Assembly (NCBI RefSeq): GCF_018141665.1
Contig: NZ_CP067976.1
Span: forward strand, 682,001 to 746,000
Source: Wolbachia endosymbiont of Spodoptera picta
GTDB taxonomy: Bacteria > Pseudomonadota > Alphaproteobacteria > Rickettsiales > Anaplasmataceae
Reading direction: 5' to 3'
Length of the DNA stretch: 64,000 nt
In this document: piece by piece, positions 30,681 through 43,082 of the stretch
Layout of the letters: every line of letters begins with the position of its first letter
How positions within the stretch are numbered: the stretch's first letter is position 1
Made by a program: the position numbers and the translations under genes
Notes under the pieces: generated by a model
What the model was told of the DNA's origin: nothing
What the model saw: the letters and a program-made list of their open reading frames with translations, nothing else
Databases searched by the model: none

Positions 30681-31952
30681 ATGAGCAGAAGAGTAGTAGT
30701 TACCGGTGTCGGCTTAATTACTCCACTAGCAGCAGATGTTAATAACACATGGTCAAAGCTGAAAGAAGGTAAATCTGGCATCAAAGCAATCAATACAGAT
30801 AGGTTCGACTCTTCTGATCTTGCTTGTCAGGTTGCAGGGCAGGTGCCTGTGCAATCCGATAACATTGAGCATTATTTTAATCCACCAGATTATATTTTTG
30901 AAAAAGACCTAAAAAGAACAGATCGTTTTATTCACTACGGAATTGCAGCAGCTGTTCAGGCAGTAGAAGATTCACTAATTTTGGAAAATAAAAATATTAA
31001 TAAAGAGCGAATAGGTGTAGCTATTGGTTCTGGTATAGGTGGTCTTCCATCAATTCAGGAAAATGTAATTACCATGCAGGAGAAGGGGCCTAGACGTGTT
31101 AGCCCATTTTTTGTTCCTGCAAGTCTAATAAATTTGATATCTGGTCATATTTCTATTAAATACGAATTTATAGGTCCAAATGACTCAGCGGTAACTGCAT
31201 GTGCAACAGGTGCGCATGCGATTATAAACTCAGCAAGAGCTATAAAACTCGGTGAAGCTGACATTATGATTGCAGGCGGAGCAGAAAGTGCGTTATGCAG
31301 AGTTGGAATTGCAGGTTTTGCATCGATGAAGGCGCTATCAACTAAATTCAATGATAATCCTGAAGAGGCCTCAAGGCCATGGGACGAAGAACGCGATGGA
31401 TTTGTCATGGGCGAAGGGGCAGGTATATTAGTTCTGGAAGAATATGAACATGCAAAAAAAAGGGAAGCAAAAATATATGCAGAACTCACTGGATATGGGT
31501 TAACAGGAGATGCGCACCACATCACAGCACCACATCCAGAAGGAAGAGGCGCACTTAAGGCAATGGAACTTGCTTTAAGGAGTGCACAAGTAAGCCCAAG
31601 TCAAATTGGGTATATCAATGCACATGGGACTTCAACAACACTTGGGGATAAAGTTGAAGTAATAGCAATGAAGCAGTTATTCGGTGACTATGCCTATAAA
31701 ATACCTGTTTCCTCGACTAAATCTTCTATAGGACATTTACTTGGTGCCGCAGGAAGTGTTGAAGCAATATTTAGTATCCTTGCATTAAACAATGGAATTG
31801 TTCCACCAACTTTAAACCTACACAAACCTTCAGAAGGGTGTGATTTAAATTTTGTACCACTTAAAGCTCAAGAGCATAAAATTCAATATGCGCTTTCTAA
31901 TTCATTTGGTTTTGGTGGTACCAACGCGTCTCTCATCTTTGGAAAGGTGTAG
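30681..31952 (+). CDS. fabF: 3-oxoacyl-[acyl-carrier-protein] synthase II
   Basis: An elongating condensing enzyme of type II fatty-acid synthesis. The 423-residue product has the nucleophile Cys174 (TACATGAHAI), the first His in NAHGTSTTLGD and the second in SIGHLLGAAGS, with the GGTNASLIF end. The length is normal. It lies immediately downstream of acpP. Confidence 0.97.
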   Translation: MSRRVVVTGVGLITPLAADVNNTWSKLKEGKSGIKAINTDRFDSSDLACQVAGQVPVQSDNIEHYFNPPDYIFEKDLKRTDRFIHYGIAAAVQAVEDSLILENKNINKERIGVAIGSGIGGLPSIQENVITMQEKGPRRVSPFFVPASLINLISGHISIKYEFIGPNDSAVTACATGAHAIINSARAIKLGEADIMIAGGAESALCRVGIAGFASMKALSTKFNDNPEEASRPWDEERDGFVMGEGAGILVLEEYEHAKKREAKIYAELTGYGLTGDAHHITAPHPEGRGALKAMELALRSAQVSPSQIGYINAHGTSTTLGDKVEVIAMKQLFGDYAYKIPVSSTKSSIGHLLGAAGSVEAIFSILALNNGIVPPTLNLHKPSEGCDLNFVPLKAQEHKIQYALSNSFGFGGTNASLIFGKV

Positions 31953-31988
31953 TTAATTATGCTATTTTGAATCGACTACGAAAATGTT

Positions 31989-32100
31989 ATTCGAGTACCT
32001 GAAACTAGAATCCAGTTAAATTGGTCAGCATAAAAGTAATGTTGAAATATAACATTTTGATGATGATGAAGAAATGGATCCCAGTTTCAGCTACTCGAAT
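31989..32100. repeat. 112-bp inverted-repeat (MITE-like) element
   Basis: Two 26-base arms (31989-32014 and 32075-32100) are complementary at 23 of 26 positions and enclose about 60 bases. The outer sequence includes ATTCGAGTA and the inner one GGATCCCAG, related to the short palindromic repeats elsewhere in the window. It could also act as a terminator between fabF and murA. Confidence 0.75.
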
Positions 32101-32180
32101 GACAGAAGAAGAAAAAGCAAAATTTTGCCTTTTACCGCTAACCTATTATACTTACTTGATAAGTTCTATCGCTTGATTAA

Positions 32181-33467
32181 ATGCATAAAATATTAGTAAG
32201 AAGTAACCATAAGCCCTTGATTGGAAAAATCAAGATTAATGGTTCAAAGAATGCAGTCTTGCCAATAATGGCGTCAAGCTTGTTTAGTAATTCTTCAATA
32301 ACTTTGCATAACGTACCTGATTTAATTGACGTGCATTTGATGTCTGAGCTGCTTAAGAGTCTTGGTGCAGAAGTAAATTTTATATGCAATAAAGACTATA
32401 AAGCAAATCACACTTTGGAAATTGACTGTAGCAATATCAATAACTATTTAATATCACATGAAATTGCAAGCAGACTGCGAGCATCTTTTTTAATGCTAGG
32501 TCCAATGCTCAGCAGATTTGGTAGAGTTTCAACAGTATTTCCTGGTGGATGTAATATTGGAAAACGTCCTGTTGACATTCATATTAAGGCACTTGAAGCA
32601 ATGGGAGCTAAAATTGAAATTGATAGCTGTAATATAACTGCAACAACAAAGGGGAAATTGCAAGGCAAAGAAATAACATTTGAAAAAGTGAGTGTTGGTG
32701 CAACAGAAAATATAATAATGGCAGCAACACTTGCAGAGGGAGTAACAATAATAAACAATGCTGCAATCGAGCCGGAAGTTCTTGATTTAATAGAGTTTCT
32801 GAAGATTATGGGTGCCAATATTGAAGTTAATAATACAAAAATCACAATAGAAGGTGTTGAAGCATTAAATGGGTGTGAGCATAAAATAATACCAGATCGC
32901 ATAGAGGCCGGTACTTATGCTTTGGCTGCTGTCATTACCGACGGCGAGCTAAAGTTGGAAGGAGTAAGTTTGTCTGATATAGAATGTATTGCAAATGAAT
33001 TGAAGACTATAGGAGCCAGAGTTGAGTTACATGATGATGGTATTATTATTTCTAGAAAAAATGGCTCTATTAAATCTGCTCACGTTGCAACAAATCCATA
33101 TCCCAACTTTCCCAGTGATATGCAACCACAACTAATGTCTGCAATGTGCATTGCAGATGGAATATCAATCATTGAAGAGAACATTTTTGAAAGTAGATTT
33201 GCACATGCAAATGAGCTAAGAAAATTAGGCGCTAATATCAGCATCGAAAAAAGTAAAGCTACTATAAGTGGAACAAAGAGCCTATCTGGAGCTAATCTGC
33301 ATGCTAATGACTTAAGGTCAACAGCAGCTTTAATTCTCGCTTCTTTGGTAGCTAAAGGAGAAACTACAATAAATAACTCACATCATTTATGGAGAGGCTA
33401 TGAAGCGATGGACGAAAAACTCAATTCGTGTGGAGCCGATATTTCCTTGAGGACATGTTATGAATAA
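32181..33467 (+). CDS. murA: UDP-N-acetylglucosamine 1-carboxyvinyltransferase
   Basis: The first committed step of peptidoglycan/lipid II precursor synthesis, using phosphoenolpyruvate. The 428-residue product has the N-terminal [21 protein letters not shown], the catalytic Cys124 in [15 protein letters not shown] (the fosfomycin target) and [11 protein letters not shown]. Wolbachia makes lipid II although it lacks a classical wall, so this gene fits. It overlaps thyX by eight bases. Confidence 0.96.
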   Translation: MHKILVRSNHKPLIGKIKINGSKNAVLPIMASSLFSNSSITLHNVPDLIDVHLMSELLKSLGAEVNFICNKDYKANHTLEIDCSNINNYLISHEIASRLRASFLMLGPMLSRFGRVSTVFPGGCNIGKRPVDIHIKALEAMGAKIEIDSCNITATTKGKLQGKEITFEKVSVGATENIIMAATLAEGVTIINNAAIEPEVLDLIEFLKIMGANIEVNNTKITIEGVEALNGCEHKIIPDRIEAGTYALAAVITDGELKLEGVSLSDIECIANELKTIGARVELHDDGIIISRKNGSIKSAHVATNPYPNFPSDMQPQLMSAMCIADGISIIEENIFESRFAHANELRKLGANISIEKSKATISGTKSLSGANLHANDLRSTAALILASLVAKGETTINNSHHLWRGYEAMDEKLNSCGADISLRTCYE

Positions 33468-34293
33468 GCGAACTACAGTAAAAGAGATAGATGAAATTCT
33501 ATACGAAGAACATAAGGTGTTAGATCATGGATTTGTTCGAGTAATTGATTATATGGGCTCTGATAGCGCCATAGTTCAAGCTGCTCGCGTTTCTTATGGA
33601 AAGGGAACGAAACAGATAAATCAAGATGAGGCGCTTATAAAATATTTGATGAGAAATCATCATACAACTCCATTTGAAATGTGTGAAATTAAGTTTCACG
33701 TGAAACTTCCAATTTTTATTGCAAGACAGTGGATAAGACATAGAACTGCAAATGTGAATGAATATTCCGGAAGGTATTCGATACTTGATAATGAATTTTA
33801 TATACCAGAACAGGTTGCAAAACAATCTGATAATAATAAACAAGGCAGCGGTGAAGCTTTTGACTCAAGTACTTCAAAAGAAATAATAGATTCTCTAATA
33901 AATGATTCTAATTTAGTATATTCTCATTATGAGAAATTTATTGAACAGGGCCTTGCAAGGGAAATTGCCCGAACTAATCTAACACTTAATTACTATACTC
34001 AGTTTTATTGGAAAATAGATTTACACAACCTTCTTCACTTTTTAAGACTTAGAGCTGATCAGCACGCCCAATATGAAATTAGAGTCTATGCAGAAGTTAT
34101 GTTGGACATAGTGAAGAAATGGGTTCCGCTGGCCTATAATGCTTTTGTTGAATACTCGCTAAAATCAGCCTGCATTTCAAAAACTGGTCTTGAAATAATT
34201 CGCAAGCTAATAAAAGGAGAAAATGTTACGAGAGAAGAAAGTGGCATTGGTAAAAGAGAATGGAATGAGCTGATGTCTATACTTGGTAAATAG
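33460..34293 (+). CDS. thyX: Flavin-dependent thymidylate synthase
   Basis: Makes dTMP from dUMP using methylene-THF and FAD. The 277-residue product has the ThyX signature [15 protein letters not shown] (from residue 93) and the conserved [19 protein letters not shown]. It depends on the folate pool supplied by folD in the same window. It is coupled to murA by an eight-base overlap. Confidence 0.96.
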   Translation: MNKRTTVKEIDEILYEEHKVLDHGFVRVIDYMGSDSAIVQAARVSYGKGTKQINQDEALIKYLMRNHHTTPFEMCEIKFHVKLPIFIARQWIRHRTANVNEYSGRYSILDNEFYIPEQVAKQSDNNKQGSGEAFDSSTSKEIIDSLINDSNLVYSHYEKFIEQGLAREIARTNLTLNYYTQFYWKIDLHNLLHFLRLRADQHAQYEIRVYAEVMLDIVKKWVPLAYNAFVEYSLKSACISKTGLEIIRKLIKGENVTREESGIGKREWNELMSILGK

Positions 34294-34316
34294 CCAAAAA
34301 GATCAAGTTATATCGT

Positions 34317-35489
34317 TCACAGACTTGCAGGTGTAAGCAACAATTTATTCATACCTTTATCAACTGATATATCAATTATTTTTGAATTTATTCTTTCCAT
34401 TGTTTCGTAAAGCTTTTCGGCTTTCTTTAACATTAGTGTTGCATTTCTAAGCATAATATAAACTTGGCAATAATCTGCAAAATTTTCAATATACATATCA
34501 TATGAATAACGGTTTACAGCAAGTTCCATTACCCTACAAATTTCCTCTAATGTAAAATTGGCAGCTCCTGTATCAGGACAAAAGCCAACCACTCCTTTAT
34601 TAGGGTCAAAAAATATGTATTTATCATTCTCTGCTTTATACACCAACATAGAATGCCCCTCATCCTCAATGACATCTTCTTCATTACAAGCATAGCAAAA
34701 ATAACTAAATTCTAAGTAGCATCCTATCTCCACATCATTTAACGCACATTTGATTTGTTCTTGCTCAGTATAGATCCATAGTTCTGTTGAAGATAAATTA
34801 TTATTTAATTCCTTATATATTATGTCATCATAATAAAATTGATCTCCTTCTCGCTTTTCAATGCTCTGAACATCAAGAATAGGTAAGAATTGCGATAAAA
34901 ACTGCATCATTAATAACTTTTTCGTTTGTTCTTTTTTTCCATCAATATAATTCATAAAATCTTGTTCAGATATAATATTATCAGACTCGAGAAATGCAAC
35001 AAAATCTTGCCTATTCTCTAATTTTACAAAAGTAATAAAGTAACTTAATGAGTGACATAGCCCTTTTTTGGAATCAAAATCTAAAATTTCTTCAAATCTA
35101 TCTTTTAATTGTACAATTTTAGATATACTATCTGACATAAAAGTATTCAAATTAAATTGAATAGCTTTCTCACTTTCAAATAATTTATTATATTGTTCTT
35201 CAGCTGATAAATCCGGTGCTTTGTATACATATCTACCATTTTCTCTACGTATACCTTCTATATCTTTAATTATACCTTGTTCTACATTTTTACTGATAGA
35301 AATTTGGTGCTTTCCTTTATTGGCAAATTGATTTAAAAACTCCGCAATTTTCTGTTTTGAGAGTCTTATTTCAACTTGTCCATCTTCTCTATCTTCAGTT
35401 TTACAAAACACTTTAACTCTAGGATGTTCCTTATCAGTACAGACTTTTAATACAATAGGTTGAGCAATGCGATTAACATATTTTGGCAT
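34317..35489 (-). CDS. Putative YopT-like (C58) cysteine protease, candidate effector
   Basis: A 390-residue protein not annotated by overall similarity that I recognise. It contains the three short motifs of the YopT/AvrPphB papain-like clan in order: GLCHSLS (Cys145), GHSMLVY (His279) and YIFFDPNKG (Asp295). The His-Asp distance of 16 equals that of YopT (His258, Asp274). No signal peptide or membrane segment is seen. The N-terminal 140 residues are unassigned; a helical C-terminal tail (about 340-390) follows. If active it would be a secreted host-targeting protease. This is motif-based inference; an inactive relative is possible. Confidence 0.6.
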   Translation of the reverse strand: MPKYVNRIAQPIVLKVCTDKEHPRVKVFCKTEDREDGQVEIRLSKQKIAEFLNQFANKGKHQISISKNVEQGIIKDIEGIRRENGRYVYKAPDLSAEEQYNKLFESEKAIQFNLNTFMSDSISKIVQLKDRFEEILDFDSKKGLCHSLSYFITFVKLENRQDFVAFLESDNIISEQDFMNYIDGKKEQTKKLLMMQFLSQFLPILDVQSIEKREGDQFYYDDIIYKELNNNLSSTELWIYTEQEQIKCALNDVEIGCYLEFSYFCYACNEEDVIEDEGHSMLVYKAENDKYIFFDPNKGVVGFCPDTGAANFTLEEICRVMELAVNRYSYDMYIENFADYCQVYIMLRNATLMLKKAEKLYETMERINSKIIDISVDKGMNKLLLTPASL

Positions 35490-35629
35490 ATTATTTATTA
35501 AGATATTAACTATATATCTTAATAATGGTATAAATTACACTACTTGTCAACTAACATCTTGATAAATTAATAATATTTATTATATAAAAAAGTAAATTAC
35601 ATAGTAGGTGGTGTCATGCAAGTAGCTGA

Positions 35630-35638
35630 CACTGGAAT
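35630..35638 (+). repeat. 9-bp target-site duplication, left copy
   Basis: CACTGGAAT directly abuts the left inverted repeat of the IS element; the identical right copy is at 36722-36730. A 9-bp duplication is characteristic of the IS903 group. Confidence 0.93.
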
Positions 35639-36721
35639 GGCTTTGTTGCATCACTCTTCGGATAATAGGTAACGTGGAATAAATTCATGAAGCTATCTCA
35701 AATTTAGCCATGCCTATATCAGTAAATTTGTTAAGCAAATAACACTTGAGTAGCAGTTCTCTCTCACGATTAACCTCAGATTTGTTTCTAAAACTAAACC
35801 CAAATGTTTGCTTCAGTCGCGAGAAAAAACTTTCTATATAAGATCTCTTCCCATAATTTATCTCTTTTTTCCACCTCTTCATACCATCTTCATCATATGA
35901 CTTTATGAGCTTGATTGTAGAATTTCTCTCATCCATATAATCCAACTTTGGATGCTCTATTGCATTATTTTGCGGAGGAATCCTTGTCTTTATGTCAAGC
36001 TCATCGCACAGTTTGTATAACTTCTTTCGATTATATGCCCTGTCTGCATATAGTGTGCTTATATTATATTTAACATCAATCCTTGCAATAAGATCACATG
36101 CTCCATAGTGGTCAGAATAAACTCCGCCACTGTATTTTGCTGCTATAACTTTTTTGCTACCTATCTCTAGCATTACATGCAGTTTTCTTGTTTGCTCATA
36201 GCAGCGATACTTTCTATCTGTACCATTTGCCTTGCTATGACCTGGAATATTATTGTAGATCAGTACTATCTATGGCAATCTCAATATCTTCTGTATTATT
36301 TTTATCATGTCTTCGATCATTAATTTTGATGTTAAGTTTTTTAAGCCTTCTTGAGGCCTGGGAATAGCTAATAACTTGCAAGTTTTTCCTTACTTGCTCA
36401 AGGTACCCTGCTATAAATCCCGCTGTTTGTCTCAGACCTATTCTAAATAAATAAGTTATTATGTGAACCAGAATCACGACCTTATCGCTATAAATATAGT
36501 TGCCACCAGCCATTTTTGGACCTTTTTCGTACCAATTTTCTATGGCATCATTGACGTAATAAAAAATATTTCCCCTCTCTTGGAGAAATTTGTTATATTC
36601 ATGGCAGTTACTGACTCTCATTTTTTGTGGCATATTTTTCTTTAGTAGGTTAAATGCTTGTCTTATAGTGAATTTTGTCAGTAACTGCCAGTTCTTTTTA
36701 TTTGACCTATGCAACAAAGCC
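35639..36721 (-). mobile_element. IS5-family (IS903 group) insertion sequence
   Basis: A complete 1083-bp element bounded by 13-bp perfect inverted repeats (GGCTTTGTTGCAT at 35639-35651 and its complement at 36709-36721). The GGCTTTGTTG end is that of IS903. Flanking 9-bp direct repeats (CACTGGAAT) prove insertion by transposition. It landed inside a copy of the local palindromic repeat: joining the flanks restores CTGACACTGGAATCCAG. The single transposase gene, on the minus strand, is frameshifted, so this copy cannot move by itself. Confidence 0.93.
35685..36633 (-). pseudogene. IS903-type transposase, frameshifted
   Basis: A DDE transposase of about 305 residues read in two frames. The N-terminal part (MPQKMRVSNCHEY...IEIAIDSTDL, including the first Asp) ends at a stop at 36250. 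The rest continues in the +1 frame with NNIPGHSKANGTDRKYR and LHVMLEIGSKKVIAAKYSGG, then the second Asp in LYADRAYNRKK and the catalytic Glu region YIESFFSRLKQTFG. The lesion is near 36254-36262. The frame can be extended upstream to 36717, but that would enter the inverted repeat. Programmed frameshifting cannot be excluded, but no slippery run is visible. Confidence 0.88.
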
Positions 36722-36730
36722 CACTGGAAT
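36722..36730 (+). repeat. 9-bp target-site duplication, right copy
   Basis: CACTGGAAT, identical to 35630-35638, follows the right inverted repeat of the IS element. Confidence 0.93.
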
Positions 36731-36804
36731 CCAGGAATTTTGATTCTAAATTAGGTATTGGTCTTAAATTAAAATAAACGTTTGTGATGAGATTATATGA
36801 AAAA

Positions 36805-36838
36805 CTGGATCCCAGTGTCGGAGCACTGGGATGACACC
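36805..36838. repeat. Wolbachia palindromic repeat
   Basis: ATCCCAGTG and CACTGGGAT (36809-36817, 36824-36832) form a 9-bp perfect stem with a 6-base loop inside the wider CTGGATCCC...GGGATGACACC context. The same element occurs at about 40167, 43583 and 49214. Confidence 0.9.
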
Positions 36839-36970
36839 ATTTGTTGTAAACTCACTTTTACTCTATGGTTATACTACCTTGCCGCTATCCTGAACGGATA
36901 CCAATATTTACCCATTAAAAACAACAACATTTTTCCGAATAACTGTAATTTAAGGCTAAATCAACGCAAA

Positions 36971-37477
36971 CTAATTTCTACTTTTTTCAATGATTTTTTT
37001 TGCTTCTTCTACATCAGCCCATTCTCCAACTGTCACCGTTTTTCCCTTTTCTAAATCTTTATAATGAGAAAAGAAATGAGCTATTTTATCTAGTAAGCTT
37101 TTAGGTAGGTCAGAATAGTTGTTTATATTGTCATAATAGCTATCAACACTAGAGATAGGTACGGCTAATATTTTTTCATCCTCTCCTTTCTCGTCTTTGG
37201 TAAGTAATGCACCTACTGGACGCACTGATATCAAAACTCCAGACGCTAAAGGAAATTGAGTGAGCACCAAAACATCCACAGGATCACCATCACCTGCACA
37301 TGTATTTGGTACAAATCCATAATTGCAAGGATAAGTCATTGAAGTAGACAAAAATCTGTCAACTTGTAATAATCCGAGCTCTTTATTAAATTCATACTTT
37401 ACGGGTTCAGCATTTGCGCCTATTTCAATTACTACATTTATTTCATCTGGTTTTGTTGTTACTTTGCTTAAATCCAT
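36971..37477 (-). CDS. ppa: Inorganic pyrophosphatase
   Basis: Hydrolyses pyrophosphate, pulling biosynthetic reactions forward. The 168-residue product has the family I signature GDGDPVDVLVL with metal-binding aspartates, plus FNKELGLLQVDRFLSTSMTYPCNYGFVPNT and VPISSVDSYYDNI. The length is normal for the bacterial hexameric enzyme. It stands alone. Confidence 0.96.
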   Translation of the reverse strand: MDLSKVTTKPDEINVVIEIGANAEPVKYEFNKELGLLQVDRFLSTSMTYPCNYGFVPNTCAGDGDPVDVLVLTQFPLASGVLISVRPVGALLTKDEKGEDEKILAVPISSVDSYYDNINNYSDLPKSLLDKIAHFFSHYKDLEKGKTVTVGEWADVEEAKKIIEKSRN

Positions 37478-37644
37478 GGATTACCTCGTTATTCAAGAGA
37501 AGATATTATATAGCATACACTTTAAAAGTGCTACATTTATCATTCATAAGTAGAGATTCATGATTGCATAGGACCATTTGCAAAACTGTTAATAGTTGTA
37601 TCATTGATCGTTGAATGTGGCGGTTCTTGAGGTGATTTTAGTAG

Positions 37645-38856
37645 TTAAAATAAAGCATATACTATTACGATAGTAAGTACTGCAGCAACTATGAAATTGA
37701 TGAGATTATTTTGTGGCAAAATATTTGTTATTGAGTTGAATAACTTTTGCTCCATAAAGAAATAATCAGCAGTATATAATCCAATAGACAATATAAACAT
37801 ACCTAAAGCTAATTTACAAAATGTGTTTTTATGATTTTTGTTTTTTTTGTTACTGATAGTAGAGTTTAGTCTGCATTCACTTTGTGGCACTGAGTAATAC
37901 GTATTCTCAGGGTTTGTTACTAATTGTTCAAATGCATCACTATTTTGGTTTTTTAGTAGTTGCTCTAGAGTACGTTTGATATTTTTAGGATATAGAGAAT
38001 CTTGACTGTCTTGCTCTCTTGCAGCTGTAAATGTCCCGTTCAATTCACTTATACCTCTATAATTAAGTGTATACTTGGTGAATCCATTTCTATACGGTAA
38101 CTCAATTTTTCTTAATACGTTTATTAACTGTAAGATGTAACTGTAATATAGTGGTGTGTTGATTACTCTAGCTTTCTCATTAATATATTGATTGAGTGAT
38201 AAAATATCTCCATTTCCAGTACATGTAGAAAATATACCATAACTAGAAAATAGTAATGCTATGTCTTTATCTATTTTTATACTGTGAATCGAGTAATAAT
38301 GATTTATTACCTCTTTACATAAGCTAAACTCTTTATCAAATTCATTTGCATAGCTTATTTTGAGTAACTTTTTAACATTATTGAGTACTTGTTTCTCAAA
38401 GTCATCATTATTGTTAAATAGAGCTTCACCTTTCGGATTTGCTAGAATATTAAAAAGCTTTAGTTTTTTTTGATCTTCTGTCAATTCTACTTGATCTACA
38501 ATTTCCCTTAGCAGTTTCTTCGAAGTGTCACAAAGAGTAGGTATTTTTTTACTTTCAACTGCAGCATATATTTTATCAATTACTTCTTGAGTATTGAACT
38601 GAGCATTTTCTGCAAGAACTCTATAAGCTTGAACATAAATTAAAAACAATCCTTGTAAACTAAATTTTAAGTTAAAATATTTATCTAATGGCTCTTGTTC
38701 TTTTTTATTAATGAATTCGGATAGAACTATATGATTTCTGCAATCCATGCAATGATGTAAGTCAGCATGTTGAAAACTGCCCAAACGAATAAATGCGGCC
38801 TCTAGTAAATTGCCCTTACCAACAATTTTTATTAACTCTTCAACTTCTTTAACCAT
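37645..38856 (-). CDS. Unknown protein with His/Cys cluster and C-terminal membrane pair
   Basis: A 403-residue protein with no recognised family. Near the N-terminus is a dense His/Cys cluster (H30, H34, H35, C36, C39, H42; HADLHHCMDCRNH) that could bind a metal. The middle is helical and hydrophilic. Two hydrophobic segments close the protein (about 345-365 and 385-402), the last ending at the stop, so the bulk is probably cytoplasmic or, if exported, tail-anchored. The frame extends five codons upstream to a TTG (38871); neither start has a good ribosome binding site. Confidence 0.68.
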   Translation of the reverse strand: MVKEVEELIKIVGKGNLLEAAFIRLGSFQHADLHHCMDCRNHIVLSEFINKKEQEPLDKYFNLKFSLQGLFLIYVQAYRVLAENAQFNTQEVIDKIYAAVESKKIPTLCDTSKKLLREIVDQVELTEDQKKLKLFNILANPKGEALFNNNDDFEKQVLNNVKKLLKISYANEFDKEFSLCKEVINHYYSIHSIKIDKDIALLFSSYGIFSTCTGNGDILSLNQYINEKARVINTPLYYSYILQLINVLRKIELPYRNGFTKYTLNYRGISELNGTFTAAREQDSQDSLYPKNIKRTLEQLLKNQNSDAFEQLVTNPENTYYSVPQSECRLNSTISNKKNKNHKNTFCKLALGMFILSIGLYTADYFFMEQKLFNSITNILPQNNLINFIVAAVLTIVIVYALF

Positions 38857-38968
38857 CCCTCTAGTCCACAATATAATAATTATCTTTATAGTATAAAGAA
38901 TATAGGATAAAACAGCAATAAATTTTATTGTATGTTTACATTCTGCATTAAAAAATTAAACCACCAAG

Positions 38969-40075
38969 TTAGGAGCATATCCAACCTCCACCTATAACTT
39001 GTTCGCCCTTATATGCTACACAGGCTTGACCTGGACTGATGCCAAAGTAATCGTCGTTTAAAATTACACAGGCTTTGTTCTTTTCGTCAGTTGAATATAT
39101 TGTCGCTAAGCTTCCTGCATGTGATGACCTAAGCTTCACAGTTACTTCCATGCCTTCTTTTGGTTGTTCTAACCAATTTAACTCTTTGACCAATATCTTT
39201 TTTTGCATTAGAGCATTGATCGGGCCTACTACAACTTCATTATTTTCTGTATTAATTTTTATCACGTAAAGAGGCTCATTGTGTGCGATGCAGAGGCCTC
39301 TTCTCTGTCCCACTGTAAAATTTACTATGCCGCTGTGCTCACCTAGCACTTTTCCATGAATATCTACTATTTTACCTTTCTGTACAGATTGTGGAGCTAA
39401 TTTAGCTATTGTTTTACTATAGCTTTCGAAAACAAAGCATATATCTTGACTATCCGGCTTTTCAGAAATTTGTAAGCCAAAATACTTTGCTAATTTTCTT
39501 ATATCACTTTTATAGAACCCACCTAATGGAAATCGCAAAAGCTTTAACTGCTCCTCAGTAGTTGCAAACAAAAAATAACTTTGATCTTTACTTTTATCGA
39601 TGCTTCTACACAATTTTACCTCACCATTTTCTTCTAATCTTCTTACGTAATGTCCTGTTACGAGCACATCCGCACCAAGATTTTTTGTAACTTGCAATAG
39701 ATCGCGAAATTTTACTGTTTGGTTACACCTTACGCACGGTATGGGAGTTTCTCCACACATATAGGTATTTGCAAAATCCTCTATTACTTCCTTTTTGAAT
39801 ATTTCCTCGTAGTTTAAAACATAGTGGGGAAAGCCAACACTTTCAGCCACGTATTTGGCATCATAAATATCCTGTCCAGCGCAGCATGCACCCTTTCTCG
39901 CATTACCATCACTGCCATAGAGCTGAAGAGTCACACCTATCACTTCGTACCCAAGGTTATACAGCAGTGCTGCAGCAACGGAGCTATCAACTCCCCCGGA
40001 CATTGCAACAATAGCCTTAGTTTGATGCGGAGCTTTATCTTTTAATAAAGGTTCAATTTCAAATTCTTTTAGCAT
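38969..40075 (-). CDS. mnmA: tRNA-specific 2-thiouridylase
   Basis: Thiolates U34 of tRNA-Lys, -Glu and -Gln. The 368-residue product has the PP-loop SGGVDSS (26-32), the catalytic cysteines in [13 protein letters not shown] and SQDICFV, and the C-terminal beta-barrel region ([21 protein letters not shown]). A start five codons earlier is open, but ATG 40075 gives the usual spacing to the PP-loop. A cluster of palindromic repeats lies upstream. Confidence 0.95.
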   Translation of the reverse strand: MLKEFEIEPLLKDKAPHQTKAIVAMSGGVDSSVAAALLYNLGYEVIGVTLQLYGSDGNARKGACCAGQDIYDAKYVAESVGFPHYVLNYEEIFKKEVIEDFANTYMCGETPIPCVRCNQTVKFRDLLQVTKNLGADVLVTGHYVRRLEENGEVKLCRSIDKSKDQSYFLFATTEEQLKLLRFPLGGFYKSDIRKLAKYFGLQISEKPDSQDICFVFESYSKTIAKLAPQSVQKGKIVDIHGKVLGEHSGIVNFTVGQRRGLCIAHNEPLYVIKINTENNEVVVGPINALMQKKILVKELNWLEQPKEGMEVTVKLRSSHAGSLATIYSTDEKNKACVILNDDYFGISPGQACVAYKGEQVIGGGWICS

Positions 40076-40097
40076 ATAATTTATAAACACAAACCTG

Positions 40098-40280
40098 TGT
40101 CAAGCACTGGAATCCAGTTTCTATTACACAATTTCATCGAAACAGCATACTTATTTGTAGTCAAGTTCCAGTGTCAAGCGCTGGGATGACACCCCTTCCT
40201 GCTGGAAGTTGCCTTTAAATTACTTGGTGCGTGACACTGGGATCTCATTTATATTACATAATTCCATCAAAACAATTCGA
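40098..40280. repeat. Cluster of three related palindromic repeats
   Basis: Three diverged copies of the ATCCCAGTG/CACTGGGAT family lie between mreB and mnmA: near 40098-40118 (TGTCAAGCACTGGAATCCAG), 40167-40193 (CCAGTGTCAAGCGCTGGGAT) and 40226-40245 (GGTGCGTGACACTGGGATC). The first and third also share the following AT-rich tail (TATTACA, AATT, CATC, AAAAC), so a unit of about 48 bp is duplicated. Confidence 0.82.
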
Positions 40281-40301
40281 TAAACTGCCTTCAAAAACAA
40301 T

Positions 40302-42808
<2,507 letters not shown>

Positions 42809-42882
42809 TTTTATTCATTGCTTTGAAACATCCGCTTAATATCGTAATAGATTAATAATAAAGTTAAAAGTATATTTGCTTA

Positions 42883-42924
42883 AAGTACAATAAAAAATTG
42901 TATTTTTATTCTTTTATTGTACTT
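42883..42924. terminator. 13-bp stem hairpin between divergent genes
   Basis: AAGTACAATAAAA (42883-42895) pairs perfectly with 42912-42924 around a 16-base AT-rich loop. It lies between the divergent M32-like gene and pal, so it may be regulatory rather than a terminator; nothing else was found in this 270-bp gap. Confidence 0.5.
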
Positions 42925-43082
42925 CATTGCTAAAAATTGAGCATCTTATCAGAAAATTAATTATAAGATTGTAAAGAAAACATTTAGTATTTTATTTCCC
43001 TTGACTCTATTCTAGTATAGAGGGATTATTAGTACTAAAATTAAAATTACGCACTATATTTTAAATTTATGGAGGTTTAGTG

